A DNA stretch of 38,020 nucleotides, from the NCBI GenBank assembly GCA_016786785.1, contig JAEUVR010000297.1:1-38020 (forward strand), written 5' to 3'. This document shows positions 25,435 through 33,607 of this stretch, piece by piece. The notes under the pieces are model-generated. The model ran no database searches. It saw nothing but the letters and a program-made list of their open reading frames with translations, and was not told the DNA's origin. The DNA comes from Chitinophagaceae bacterium (GTDB lineage Bacteria; Bacteroidota; Bacteroidia; Chitinophagales; Chitinophagaceae). The translations under genes and the position numbers were made by a program. Positions within the stretch are counted from its first letter, which is position 1. Each line of letters opens with the position of its first letter.

Positions 25435-26364
25435 TCAGCTATATCTTTTTCTTAACAGGCGCATCATATGCGTATTAATGGCCCATTGGTCGGACAAAGG
25501 CTGCCGGGTATAGGGCAGGGCAGGCATATAATCAGGAGGACCGAACTCCGTTAGGATCGTTAGTTGTTCTCCTTTTTCTTTTTTTCTTTGTACAATCTTA
25601 TCCCACCAATCAAAATGCGCTTTCACTGCGGCGGCCCATTCGGGCGCCCTGGGATCATTCACCTGGGGGCCCTCGGGATGACCTATACGCGCATGGATAT
25701 GCTCGGACCGGGACAATGCCATGTTTACTGTTTCCTGCTGATCCTCCAGTAAGGACTCATGTACATTACACCAATGAGAGATGTCAAGGGTAAGTTTGAG
25801 AGAAGGATTTTTTTCTATAAAACGGCGGGTGATATGCGCGGCAAACATGATCCTTGACCGATGCGTTTCATGGCAAACCAATATGCCTGTTTTCTCCGCC
25901 AGCTGTTTGGTATGGTCTATGAACGCCTGGCTCTGCTCTTCTGTAAAATGATCCCTTCCGGAATGGCAGTTGATATAAAGAGGGCGCTGACTGGTATTGT
26001 TTGCGGCGAAATCGGTCATTTTTTTAAAATAGTCTAAGTGCTGGGCGTAGTCAGCCTGGCCGCCGCCGCATAAAAAACCCACTTGTAACTGATGTTTCTT
26101 AAGGGCGGCAAACAGCTCTTTCTGTTTGCCGGCATCCATTGGCCACCAGTATTCTATTCCGTCATACCCTTCTTTTTTAGCGGCTGCGCAAAATTCGTCG
26201 ATCGTTCCGGGAAAACCCCAGGACGTTGCAAGGATGATCAGTTTATAATTATTATTCATACCTGTTTTCGGCTTATTCAGTAAAGAAAACCCATCCAACG
26301 TTGAAAGGAATAAACCAGTTGAAGCGCTGGCGCTTACGCCAAGGAAATTTCGTCTATTCAACAT
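25435..26364 (-). CDS. Tat-exported sugar phosphate isomerase/epimerase-like protein
   Basis: The 309-residue product begins MLNRRNFLGVSASASTG, a good twin-arginine signal, then shows the xylose-isomerase-like TIM barrel. Metal-ligand candidates are in VCHETHRSR, LTLDISHWCN, HIHARIGHPEGP and ILTEFGPPDY, the pattern of one divalent metal bound by Glu, Asp, His and Glu. Such enzymes isomerise or epimerise sugars, and some family members act as lyases on 3-keto glycosides. A folded, exported location is unusual for isomerases of sugar phosphates, so a keto-sugar role outside the cytoplasm is worth considering, but this is inference. The structured repeats begin just past its stop codon. Confidence 0.82.
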   Translation of the reverse strand: MLNRRNFLGVSASASTGLFLSTLDGFSLLNKPKTGMNNNYKLIILATSWGFPGTIDEFCAAAKKEGYDGIEYWWPMDAGKQKELFAALKKHQLQVGFLCGGGQADYAQHLDYFKKMTDFAANNTSQRPLYINCHSGRDHFTEEQSQAFIDHTKQLAEKTGILVCHETHRSRIMFAAHITRRFIEKNPSLKLTLDISHWCNVHESLLEDQQETVNMALSRSEHIHARIGHPEGPQVNDPRAPEWAAAVKAHFDWWDKIVQRKKEKGEQLTILTEFGPPDYMPALPYTRQPLSDQWAINTHMMRLLRKRYS

Positions 26365-26503
26365 GTGAATTGAGATGGTTGGTTTAGCGGATCAAATGTA
26401 GGATAAACCGCCAAAAAGACAATAGTTGTTTTAGATCGAAGAAAGGACGATAATCAGGCGCGGTCCGAAGCCTGCAAGTAACGGATATCATCTAAGATAT
26501 CCT

Positions 26504-27463
26504 TCAGTCGACCTTTAAAGGGTTGACCAGGGGCGTCCCGAAATAATCGGCTTCGATCGAAAATATATCCCCATCCCTGGTGCGGATATTGTCTAAACAA
26601 CTAAGGGCCGAAGCGCCCAAAAAATGGACATGCGCATCGCCCGGCTGGCGGAAAAGCGCATATTTAAAATGATGATGCGCCAGGTTGGCTAAGTTATGGC
26701 TCATATTATCTTCCCCTGTAAGAAATTCCTTTTGCCATAATGTTTTACCCTCCCGTATGATCCTGCTGGTTCCGCTAATATTGCCGGGCATAGGCCCCGT
26801 TATCAGCTCGGGACCATAAGAACAGGGCCTTAGTTTGGAATGCGCGAGGTACAGGTAATTGATCTTTTCCATATCATGATCGGAGAACTCGTTGCCCAGG
26901 CAATAACCGATGTTTACCGGCCGGCCTTTCTTATCGACGATATAAAGCCCGGCGATTTCAGGCTCTTCTCCCCCATCTAAAGCGAAGGAAGGAGATTCCA
27001 ATGGCTGCCCCGGAGAAACCGCTATCAACCCATTGCCTTTATAGAACCATTCAGGTTGTGCGCCCGGGCGATCTCCCTCCATCTTGCCGTTCTCCAATCC
27101 CATCCGGAACATCTTCATGGAATCGGTTAGTTTTTCATCGTCTTCGGCGCTTTTTTTATGCATGGCATTTCTTGAGGCCGCGCTTCCGAGATGGGTAAGT
27201 CCGGTGCCGGTTATCCATAACCGATAGGGATCGGGATGATCCAGCGGAACCAGGAACCGGTTTCTTTTTTCGAGGTCGCCTCTATCAAGGGTTTTACCGG
27301 ACGCCAGCTTTTCCGCCGCCTGTTCAAGCGAGATGCCCTCGTCTTCCGACCGCCTGAATAATTCATAGGTCGTCTTTACTTTATCAAGAACGTATACTGT
27401 ATCGTTTTCAATGATTCCCACGGCCCGTCCGTGCGGTTCATTTAGAAATTGCGCTATCCTCAT
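26504..27463 (-). CDS. GguC/AraD1-type fumarylacetoacetase-fold protein
   Basis: This 319-residue cytoplasmic protein resembles GguC/AraD1 family proteins. Visible landmarks are YRLWITGTGLTHLGSAASRN, GEEPEIAGLYIV, NEFSDHDMEKINYLYLAHSK and the C-terminal part SIEADYFGTPLVNPL. GguC-like proteins sit with aldonate and arabinose catabolism genes and are thought to act on 2-keto-3-deoxy sugar acids, as the fumarylacetoacetase fold suggests. Acidic metal-ligand residues (E-x-E type) are seen in GGEEPEIAG. A dehydratase or hydrolase of a sugar-acid intermediate is the likely class. The gene is followed at 26483-26502 by a small GATATCC hairpin. Confidence 0.82.
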   Translation of the reverse strand: MRIAQFLNEPHGRAVGIIENDTVYVLDKVKTTYELFRRSEDEGISLEQAAEKLASGKTLDRGDLEKRNRFLVPLDHPDPYRLWITGTGLTHLGSAASRNAMHKKSAEDDEKLTDSMKMFRMGLENGKMEGDRPGAQPEWFYKGNGLIAVSPGQPLESPSFALDGGEEPEIAGLYIVDKKGRPVNIGYCLGNEFSDHDMEKINYLYLAHSKLRPCSYGPELITGPMPGNISGTSRIIREGKTLWQKEFLTGEDNMSHNLANLAHHHFKYALFRQPGDAHVHFLGASALSCLDNIRTRDGDIFSIEADYFGTPLVNPLKVD

Positions 27464-27712
27464 GATTTTGGTTTTAAGGAAAATTCAAAAATAATTCTTT
27501 CAGCCGCAGACGATAAAATAAATAAAACAATACATTTATGCATTATGCCTAACTTTCGGTCATGACGGGGCTTTATCAATCGTCCTGGCGAACAGGCTAA
27601 GATATAAAACCGGCAATGGCAATTACTACGCAAACGATTGTGAAAATAATACTTAACGATGCGCTATATATTAGCCGAACAGCATTAGTAAAATCATTCA
27701 ATAAAAGGAAAT

Positions 27713-28717
27713 ATGGATTTAACGAAAATTGATATTCAGCAAATGCCCGTCGGCGTGGTCGGTTTAGGATTGATGGGATGCAGCATTACCACCTGTCTGT
27801 TGATATCGGGGCATCCCGTAACAGGCATTGCGCCGCTTGCCGCCGATATGGGGCATGCTGAAGAAAGAGTAAGGGCTCATTTAACAAAAGCCATCGAAGA
27901 AGGTCTTGCAGACAAAAACATAGACGATTACATTCGACGCCTGACGATAACAGACGATTATTCCAGGCTGGCCGATTGCAAAATAACGATAGAAAGTACG
28001 CTGGAAGATATAGACATTAAAAAAGCGGTATTTGAAAAAATAGAGGCGGCAGTTTCTCCAACGGCTATTATCGGCAGCAACACCTCCGCTATTCCTATTT
28101 CCATCCTGCAACAGCATGTCAGGCGCCCTGAACGCTTTTTCGGGTTGCATTGGACAGAACCTGCTTATACCACCCGTTTCCTCGAGATCATCTGCGGCGA
28201 CCTGAGCGACAAGGAAACCGCTAAATATTTATATGAGCTTGCCCATTATTGGGATAAGGAACCCACCCTGGCGCTAAAGGATATCCGCGGATTTATTACC
28301 AACCGCCTGATGTACGCGATGTATCGGGAAGCGTTTAACCTGGTAGAAGGAGGCTATGCCTCCGTGGAAGATGTAGACAGGGCCTGCAGGAACAACGCAG
28401 GCTACTGGATGACGCTGGTGGGCGTGTTCAGGTGGATGGATCTCACCGGCCTGCCCGCCTACCATGCGGTAATGAAGGACCTGCTGCCTACCCTTTCCAA
28501 TAAAACAGAGATCCCCAAGCTTATTGACGACTTGGTAAAGGATGGGGCCAAAGGGGTCGCTAATGCCAAAGGGTTTTATGATTACACGCCGGAAGAGGCA
28601 AAGCTCTGGCAGGAGACTTACAGGGAATTCAGTTATGACATCATGCGGATTGCAAAGAAATACCCGGCGGACGTGGTGAAGAAAAAGCTGGCGGCCTTAT
28701 CAACTTCCAAAGGCTGA
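27713..28717 (+). CDS. 3-hydroxyacyl-CoA dehydrogenase-family NAD-dependent dehydrogenase
   Basis: This 334-residue cytoplasmic protein has the NAD-binding motif GLGLMG at residues 17-22 and the two-domain layout of 3-hydroxyacyl-CoA dehydrogenases. IGSNTSAIPIS, then FFGLHWTEPA, is the catalytic region; the usual H-x-x-N-P element is HWTEP here, so the second half differs from classical fatty-acid enzymes. The C-terminal helical part includes RGFITNRLMYAMYREAFNLV. Related proteins oxidise other hydroxy acids such as L-gulonate or carnitine, so a sugar-acid substrate is a fair alternative. A good AAAGGAAAT lies just before the start codon. The dipeptidase gene follows 74 bp downstream, so they may share a transcript. 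Confidence 0.82.
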   Translation: MDLTKIDIQQMPVGVVGLGLMGCSITTCLLISGHPVTGIAPLAADMGHAEERVRAHLTKAIEEGLADKNIDDYIRRLTITDDYSRLADCKITIESTLEDIDIKKAVFEKIEAAVSPTAIIGSNTSAIPISILQQHVRRPERFFGLHWTEPAYTTRFLEIICGDLSDKETAKYLYELAHYWDKEPTLALKDIRGFITNRLMYAMYREAFNLVEGGYASVEDVDRACRNNAGYWMTLVGVFRWMDLTGLPAYHAVMKDLLPTLSNKTEIPKLIDDLVKDGAKGVANAKGFYDYTPEEAKLWQETYREFSYDIMRIAKKYPADVVKKKLAALSTSKG

Positions 28718-28791
28718 TCGGGAATATAATCTGCACAGTCGTGCACAAGCGCAAAAAAACGCTTAATTGAACAAAAATAATCTTCTGAACT

Positions 28792-29865
28792 ATGTTTATT
28801 ATAGACGCTCATCTCGATTTGTCCATGAATGCGCTGGAATGGAACAGGGATCTCAGGATGCCGGTTAGCCATATCCGCGAACGGGAAAAGGGAATGACCG
28901 ATAAACCTGATCGCGCTAAAAATACGGTATCCCTTCCCGATCTGCGCAGGGGAAAGATCGGCTTGGTGGTAGCTACGCAGATAGCCCGTTACGTAGAATG
29001 GGGAAGCGAACTGCCCGGCTGGAATTCTCCTCATCAGGCATGGGCGCAGACCCAGGGTCAGCTGGCCTGGTACAAGGCGATGGAAGCGGCGGGGGAAATG
29101 ATACAGATCACTGGTCTTCCCGAACTGGAAGCCCATGTGCGTTTGTGGATGGACAAGGGCCAGCCCGACGAGAAAAAGCCCGTAGGGTTTATTCTCAGCC
29201 TGGAGGGGGCCGATTCACTGGTGGAATTATCCTACCTGGAAAAAGCCTATGCCGGCGGACTTAGGGCGTTGGGTCCCGCGCATTACGGGCCAGGACGCTA
29301 TTCGCCCGGAACGGGCATGTCCGGCCCCCTCACTGCAAAAGGCGTGGAGTTGGTAAAGGAAATGGATCGCCTGAACATGATCCTCGACGTCACGCATCTT
29401 ACCGATGAAGCGTTCGACCAGGCATTGGATCTCTTCAAAGGCCCTGTTTGGGCAAGCCATCACAATTGCCGCGCCCTGGTGCCGCACCAACGGCAGCTCA
29501 CCGATGCGCAAATTAAGCGGCTGATCGAACGCGGATCCGTGATCGGCGGCGTATTGGACGCCTGGATGATGGTTCCGGGATATATTTCCCGTAAGTCAGA
29601 TCCTTTTGAAATGAAGGCCAATCTCGCCGTCCTGACCGACCACTACGATCATATCTGCCAGATCGCCGGAAATACCAACCATATTGCTATCGGAAGCGAT
29701 CTCGACGGCATGTTCGGCACAGAGCAATCTCCCTACGATATAGATACTATTGCCGACCTGCAAAACCTCCGGGGCCTTTTACAGAAAAAGGGATATGGGG
29801 AAAAGGATATAGAGAACATATTCCATGGCAACTGGCTAAGCTTTCTGCGAAGAGCATGGAAATAA
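28792..29865 (+). CDS. M19-family membrane dipeptidase-like metallohydrolase
   Basis: The 357-residue protein carries the binuclear-zinc pattern of renal dipeptidases: H7 and D9 in DAHLDLS, the bridging glutamate in LSLEGADSL (about residue 126), then histidines in DVTHLTDEAF and ASHHNCRAL and an aspartate in GSDLDGMFG. The C-terminus IENIFHGNWLSFLRRAW is typical. M19 enzymes hydrolyse dipeptides, including D-amino acid dipeptides, and some act on lactam-like or aryl substrates. There is no signal peptide, so it is likely cytoplasmic. Its gene follows the dehydrogenase gene on the same strand. Confidence 0.88.
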   Translation: MFIIDAHLDLSMNALEWNRDLRMPVSHIREREKGMTDKPDRAKNTVSLPDLRRGKIGLVVATQIARYVEWGSELPGWNSPHQAWAQTQGQLAWYKAMEAAGEMIQITGLPELEAHVRLWMDKGQPDEKKPVGFILSLEGADSLVELSYLEKAYAGGLRALGPAHYGPGRYSPGTGMSGPLTAKGVELVKEMDRLNMILDVTHLTDEAFDQALDLFKGPVWASHHNCRALVPHQRQLTDAQIKRLIERGSVIGGVLDAWMMVPGYISRKSDPFEMKANLAVLTDHYDHICQIAGNTNHIAIGSDLDGMFGTEQSPYDIDTIADLQNLRGLLQKKGYGEKDIENIFHGNWLSFLRRAWK

Positions 29866-30193
29866 TAATACTGCGACGCAGGGTATAAAGAGGCTGGCGC
29901 CGGATAAGCTGAATCGGCTCCTGGTGCAATCCCGGATTTTCCCGAAAGCCCAACTTATGGAATAGTAATACAAAAGGGCAACAAAAAAAACCCCGGAGGC
30001 ATCCGGGGCTTTCTCTCTCTATGAAACCAGTTAGTTTTGGAAAATCGGAGCTTTCGCTCGTCTAATTATAGAAGGCAATTATTCATTGCATTTCGCTGCA
30101 TAGTTTTTTAAAAATTTTATACTTTTTTTTTATTTCTGTAAAAAAACAGGATTTGAAGCCTGTTAAAGCATAAATAGTTGATTCTTATCAATT
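29866..30193. other. Intergenic interval with a terminator
   Basis: The 328 bp between convergent genes hold no recognised gene. They contain the rho-independent hairpin at 29983-30010 and an AT-rich stretch beyond it toward the GMC stop codon. No RNA gene or repeat was seen. Confidence 0.6.
29983..30010 (-). terminator. Rho-independent terminator of the second GMC operon
   Basis: The stem CCCCGGA/TCCGGGG with a GGCA loop (29991-30008) is followed on the minus strand by eight T residues. It lies about 185 bp past the GMC stop codon. A short T/C-rich tail on the plus strand may also help stop the dipeptidase transcript. Confidence 0.85.
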
Positions 30194-31891
30194 TTATATA
30201 TTACCTTTCTTCATTTCATCAATGGCATAATTGGCGGCGCGGGCGGTCATGGCCATATAGGTTAGCGACGGATTCTGGGTTGAGGTAGAAGTCATGCAGG
30301 CCCCATCGGTCACAAATACATTCTTACAAGCATGCATCTGGCTCCATTTGTTCAGTACGGATGTCTTCGGGTCCTTACCCATCCTGACGCCGCCCATTTC
30401 ATGAATATCCAGGCCGGGAGCCGATTTGTTATCGCTGGTTTTAATGTTTTTAAACCCTATCCTATCATACATTTCGGATACCTGCTCATAAAAATCCTGG
30501 ATCATTTTTTCGTCATTATCGTCATATTGGATATTTATAGAGAGCTGAGGTATTCCCCATTGGTCTTTTTTATTCTTATCTAAGGAAACGGTATTCGTCT
30601 CTTTAGGGATGGTCTCTCCCATAAAATTATTCCCTACCGACCAAATACCCAGTTCTTTAGAGGCAAGATTGGTCTTTAACTGCTCTCCAAAAGTATTCGT
30701 GTCGTGGTCTACCCCCCTGCCTGAACCAAATACCGAAGCATATCCCCTCAGAAAATCCGTTTGTTGTTTATACACGTTACGGAAACGGGGCATGTAGGCG
30801 GCAGTGGGGCTTCTACCGATGCTATGTGAATCGAGGAAACCTTCAAAAGTGGCGGACACACGCGCGCGATAATTATGAAACGCGACATATTTACCTAATA
30901 CGCCGCTATCATTGCCCAGCCCATTGGGAAAACGATGGGAAGTGGAATTCAGCAAAACGAGGTTAGAGTTTAACGAACCGGCGTTTAGGAATATCACTTT
31001 TGCATAGTACTCGATCATTTCCTTGGTGTTCGTATCGACCACCCTTACTCCTATAGCCCTGCCTTTATTTTCGTCATAAATGATGGAGTGCGCCACAGAA
31101 AACGGGCGCAAAGTAGCGTTGCCGGTTTTCAAAGCCCAGGGGATGGTAGAAGAAACGCTGGAGTAATATCCGCCAAACGGGCAGCCTCTCTGGCAAAGCG
31201 TTCTGCCCTGGCATTTTGCCCTGCCCTGCGCTAAATGAATAGGTTGGGGCTCGGTAAGATGCGCGCATCTCGCATAGACGACATGCCGGTCGTTATAATT
31301 TTTAGTAATGAAATCCTTGAAATGCGTTTCCACGCAATCCAGTTCGAGGGGGGGCAGGAACTCGCCGTCGGGAAGGGTATCTACGCCATCCTTATTACCT
31401 GAGACGCCTATAAACTTCTCTACATGGCTGTACCAGGGCGCTATATCCTTATAACGGATAGGCCAGTCAACCGCAAAACCGTCGCGGGCCGGACCTTCAA
31501 AATCAAAATCGCTCCAACGCTGCGTCTGGCGCGCCCATAACAAAGACCTTCCGCCCACCTGGTATGCCCTGATCCAGTCGAATGGTTTTTCCTGCACATA
31601 AGGATGGTCGGTATCCCTTGCAAAAAAATGCATGGCGTCTTCCTTAAAAGCATAACAACGGCTGACTATAGGGTTCGCCTCCTTGATTTCCTGGGGGATC
31701 TGTCCACGGTGCTCAAATTCCCATGGGTACATATTCATCGTAGGATAATCCTTGAGGTGTTTCACATCGCGGCCTCTTTCGAGGATCAGCGTTTTAAAGC
31801 CTTTTTCAGCAAACTCTTTAGCGGCCCATCCTCCGCTCATCCCGGAGCCAATGACGATTGCGTCAAAATTGCGGTTATTATTATCGCCCAT
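30194..31891 (-). CDS. GMC-family FAD dehydrogenase, large subunit (second copy)
   Basis: This 565-residue flavoprotein has the FAD-binding motif GSGMSGGWAAKEFAE near residue 16, and GRSLLWARQTQRWS and the C-terminal GMC signature IHEMGGVRMG with FVTDGACM and SLTYMAMTARAA. The cysteines C227, C233 and C237 in KCQGRTLCQRGCPFG form exactly CX5CX3C, the 3Fe-4S ligand spacing of bacterial FAD glucose dehydrogenase large subunits. It lacks a signal peptide and would be exported with its Tat-type partner, whose gene ends 12 bp before its start. Sequence divergence from the copy at 8875 is considerable, so the substrates need not be the same. Confidence 0.88.
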   Translation of the reverse strand: MGDNNNRNFDAIVIGSGMSGGWAAKEFAEKGFKTLILERGRDVKHLKDYPTMNMYPWEFEHRGQIPQEIKEANPIVSRCYAFKEDAMHFFARDTDHPYVQEKPFDWIRAYQVGGRSLLWARQTQRWSDFDFEGPARDGFAVDWPIRYKDIAPWYSHVEKFIGVSGNKDGVDTLPDGEFLPPLELDCVETHFKDFITKNYNDRHVVYARCAHLTEPQPIHLAQGRAKCQGRTLCQRGCPFGGYYSSVSSTIPWALKTGNATLRPFSVAHSIIYDENKGRAIGVRVVDTNTKEMIEYYAKVIFLNAGSLNSNLVLLNSTSHRFPNGLGNDSGVLGKYVAFHNYRARVSATFEGFLDSHSIGRSPTAAYMPRFRNVYKQQTDFLRGYASVFGSGRGVDHDTNTFGEQLKTNLASKELGIWSVGNNFMGETIPKETNTVSLDKNKKDQWGIPQLSINIQYDDNDEKMIQDFYEQVSEMYDRIGFKNIKTSDNKSAPGLDIHEMGGVRMGKDPKTSVLNKWSQMHACKNVFVTDGACMTSTSTQNPSLTYMAMTARAANYAIDEMKKGNI

Positions 31892-31903
31892 AATATTGAA
31901 TAA

Positions 31904-32446
31904 TTAAGAAACCTGTTTAGTAACCGGAACGCACCCCTTATAAGGAACCGGTATCATTTCATAAACCGACACTTTGGTAAGATAGAACTCGGAAGTGGTA
32001 TATGCCTGTATGGTCAGTCTTTTGGTAGTTTTATAAAAATAGCTGAGATCGTCTTTTTTGTCCTTCTGGGCCTCAATCTCGGTCAATACCGCAGCCCGCT
32101 CCTTCGCGGCGCTGTTGACGAAAGATTTTCCCGTCTTGTTTTTAGCTTCCTTCTCAAACTGTTCAAGCCCTTTCATAAATTTCTGCTGATCCTCCTTTGC
32201 ATAACAATCATCCATCATCTTCAACACAAATAGATGCGCGGAAATATCCTTGGCGCCCGGGGTATCTGTTGCCGGTATGATGGTTTCCGCAAGTTCCGCC
32301 AGCAATTGTTCCTGGTTGCCGCTGACCTGCAGATTTTTAAGAATTATGGAAGCCTTGCTTTTATCCTGCATACAGGAAGGAATCAGGGAAACCCCGGCAG
32401 TGATAATCGCCAACTGTTTTAAGGCTTGCCGCCTATTCAAATGCAT
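31904..32446 (-). CDS. Gluconate 2-dehydrogenase subunit 3-like Tat lipoprotein (second copy)
   Basis: This 180-residue protein starts MHLNRRQALKQLAIITAG, a twin-arginine signal, followed by the lipobox LIPSC with the lipidated cysteine at residue 25. The body LLAELAETIIPATDTPGAKD matches the subunit 3 family, and lysine-rich helices fill its middle. It should escort the adjacent GMC subunit across the membrane. Here the small-subunit gene precedes the GMC gene, while in the other module it follows it. The gap to the GMC gene is 12 bp, strong support for cotranscription. Confidence 0.85.
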   Translation of the reverse strand: MHLNRRQALKQLAIITAGVSLIPSCMQDKSKASIILKNLQVSGNQEQLLAELAETIIPATDTPGAKDISAHLFVLKMMDDCYAKEDQQKFMKGLEQFEKEAKNKTGKSFVNSAAKERAAVLTEIEAQKDKKDDLSYFYKTTKRLTIQAYTTSEFYLTKVSVYEMIPVPYKGCVPVTKQVS

Positions 32447-32474
32447 ATGCCAAGTTATAAATAAATAAATGATC

Positions 32475-32490
32475 TTACCGGCGCCGGTAA
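32475..32490. promoter_or_regulatory. Perfect 16-bp palindrome in an intergenic gap
   Basis: TTACCGGCGCCGGTAA is a perfect palindrome, midway between the dioxygenase stop (32522) and the start of the small-subunit gene (32446). It could be an operator or an RNA hairpin processing the transcript. Without a T-tract it is not a normal terminator. Confidence 0.4.
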
Positions 32491-32521
32491 AAATAATTAA
32501 CGCTAACCATTAATCTACTCG

Positions 32522-33415
32522 TCAGTTATGCTGGCGGGGATCGTATAAAAGCGGAAAGAACTGGCCTTCCATTTTCTGGTCCTTTTTAATAACAGGAACG
32601 CCAACCAGCAATTCTTCATCCGTATTAGAATTCGTTCCTTCCTTAAATACATTTAATACAAAAGCCCTTCTGGAACGAGTGGAGCGATTTTCGTACGAAC
32701 CGTGCACCATCAGGGGATGATGAAAGGTGGCATATCCCGCTTTTAATTCGATAGGAACGGGCTTAAAAGCCTTTTTCTGTTCCTCGTTTAAAAAATCCAT
32801 CAATCCATCCATAGCCCCGGCCAGTTCGGGTCGGTCCAGTAATTCCCATTTATGGCTTCCTGGAATATACATGAGGCAGCCATTTTCGGTAGTGGCGTCA
32901 TCCAGGGCTACCCAGCAGGTCAGGTGTTGCATTGGGCCTGTGCAGGTCCAGTAAGAATAATCCTGGTGCCAGGCTACAACGCCGCCATGATGCGCAGGTT
33001 TACAGAAAAGCTGATCATGCCAGAAGCGGATAGGCTGGTTGTCCAGCAATTGGCTTGCAGCCGCTACAAATGCCGGATTCCACACCACGTCGTGAAAACC
33101 CGGCTTGATCCTCCAGGCGCCCAGGGCATGAAACAATACGGCATCCGGATCGGTCGATTCGTTAGAATGAAATTCGTAAAACAGGGAATGCGCCGGATGA
33201 GCAGGATCGGCTATTTCAGCCAGTTCCTTATTGAGTTGCTCCACCTGCCAGTCTTCCAGCAACTTTATATTACTGATATAACCATACTCGTGAAAAAATT
33301 CCAACTGCTCTTTAGAAAGCTTGTATTTCTCCCACTCTGCCGCAGAGGACGGCCATTTGAAAAAATCAGAAACCAACTTATGAACCTTTGATAAATCTTG
33401 CACCGAAGCATTCAT
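32522..33415 (-). CDS. Phytanoyl-CoA dioxygenase-family Fe(II)/2-oxoglutarate oxygenase
   Basis: The 297-residue version starting at MNASVQDLSKVHKL is preferred; an upstream in-frame ATG at 33478 adds 21 residues of low-complexity type. The 2-His-1-carboxylate facial triad is H150 and D152 in WHQDYSYW with H238 in PLMVHGSYENRS, followed by the arginine region RSRRAFVLNVF that binds 2-oxoglutarate. PhyH-family enzymes hydroxylate many small molecules, and CoA esters need not be the substrate here. It is cytoplasmic. The 75-bp gap to the small-subunit gene on the same strand suggests a three-gene operon with the second GMC module. Confidence 0.85.
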   Translation of the reverse strand: MNASVQDLSKVHKLVSDFFKWPSSAAEWEKYKLSKEQLEFFHEYGYISNIKLLEDWQVEQLNKELAEIADPAHPAHSLFYEFHSNESTDPDAVLFHALGAWRIKPGFHDVVWNPAFVAAASQLLDNQPIRFWHDQLFCKPAHHGGVVAWHQDYSYWTCTGPMQHLTCWVALDDATTENGCLMYIPGSHKWELLDRPELAGAMDGLMDFLNEEQKKAFKPVPIELKAGYATFHHPLMVHGSYENRSTRSRRAFVLNVFKEGTNSNTDEELLVGVPVIKKDQKMEGQFFPLLYDPRQHN

Positions 33416-33515
33416 ATGATTTGCTTTTGCTTGTAAGTAAATGAATTTATGAATATAAACATTTTTTAGCCCCGACATTTCACAAACTTTTTTTCAAAAG
33501 CTTTCTTAAATGTCT

Positions 33516-33548
33516 TTTGCTTGATTCTCTAAATTTATAATATCTTTC
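33516..33548 (+). promoter_or_regulatory. Possible Bacteroidota promoter for the S9 peptidase
   Basis: A TTTG (33516-33519) and a TATCTTTC (33541-33548) resemble the -33 TTTG and -7 TAnnTTTG elements, with one mismatch and a 21-bp spacer. This would start transcription near 33555, before either candidate start codon of the peptidase. Confidence 0.3.
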
Positions 33549-33607
33549 GTTTATATTCGAAAAAAAATATAAACCATTAATTTCATTGCGAAATAATCGT
33601 TTTCCGC

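Noticed and set aside
26483-26502. GGATATC/GATATCC hairpin after the GguC-type gene
   Set aside because: Stem of seven pairs without a T-tract; too weak to call a terminator.
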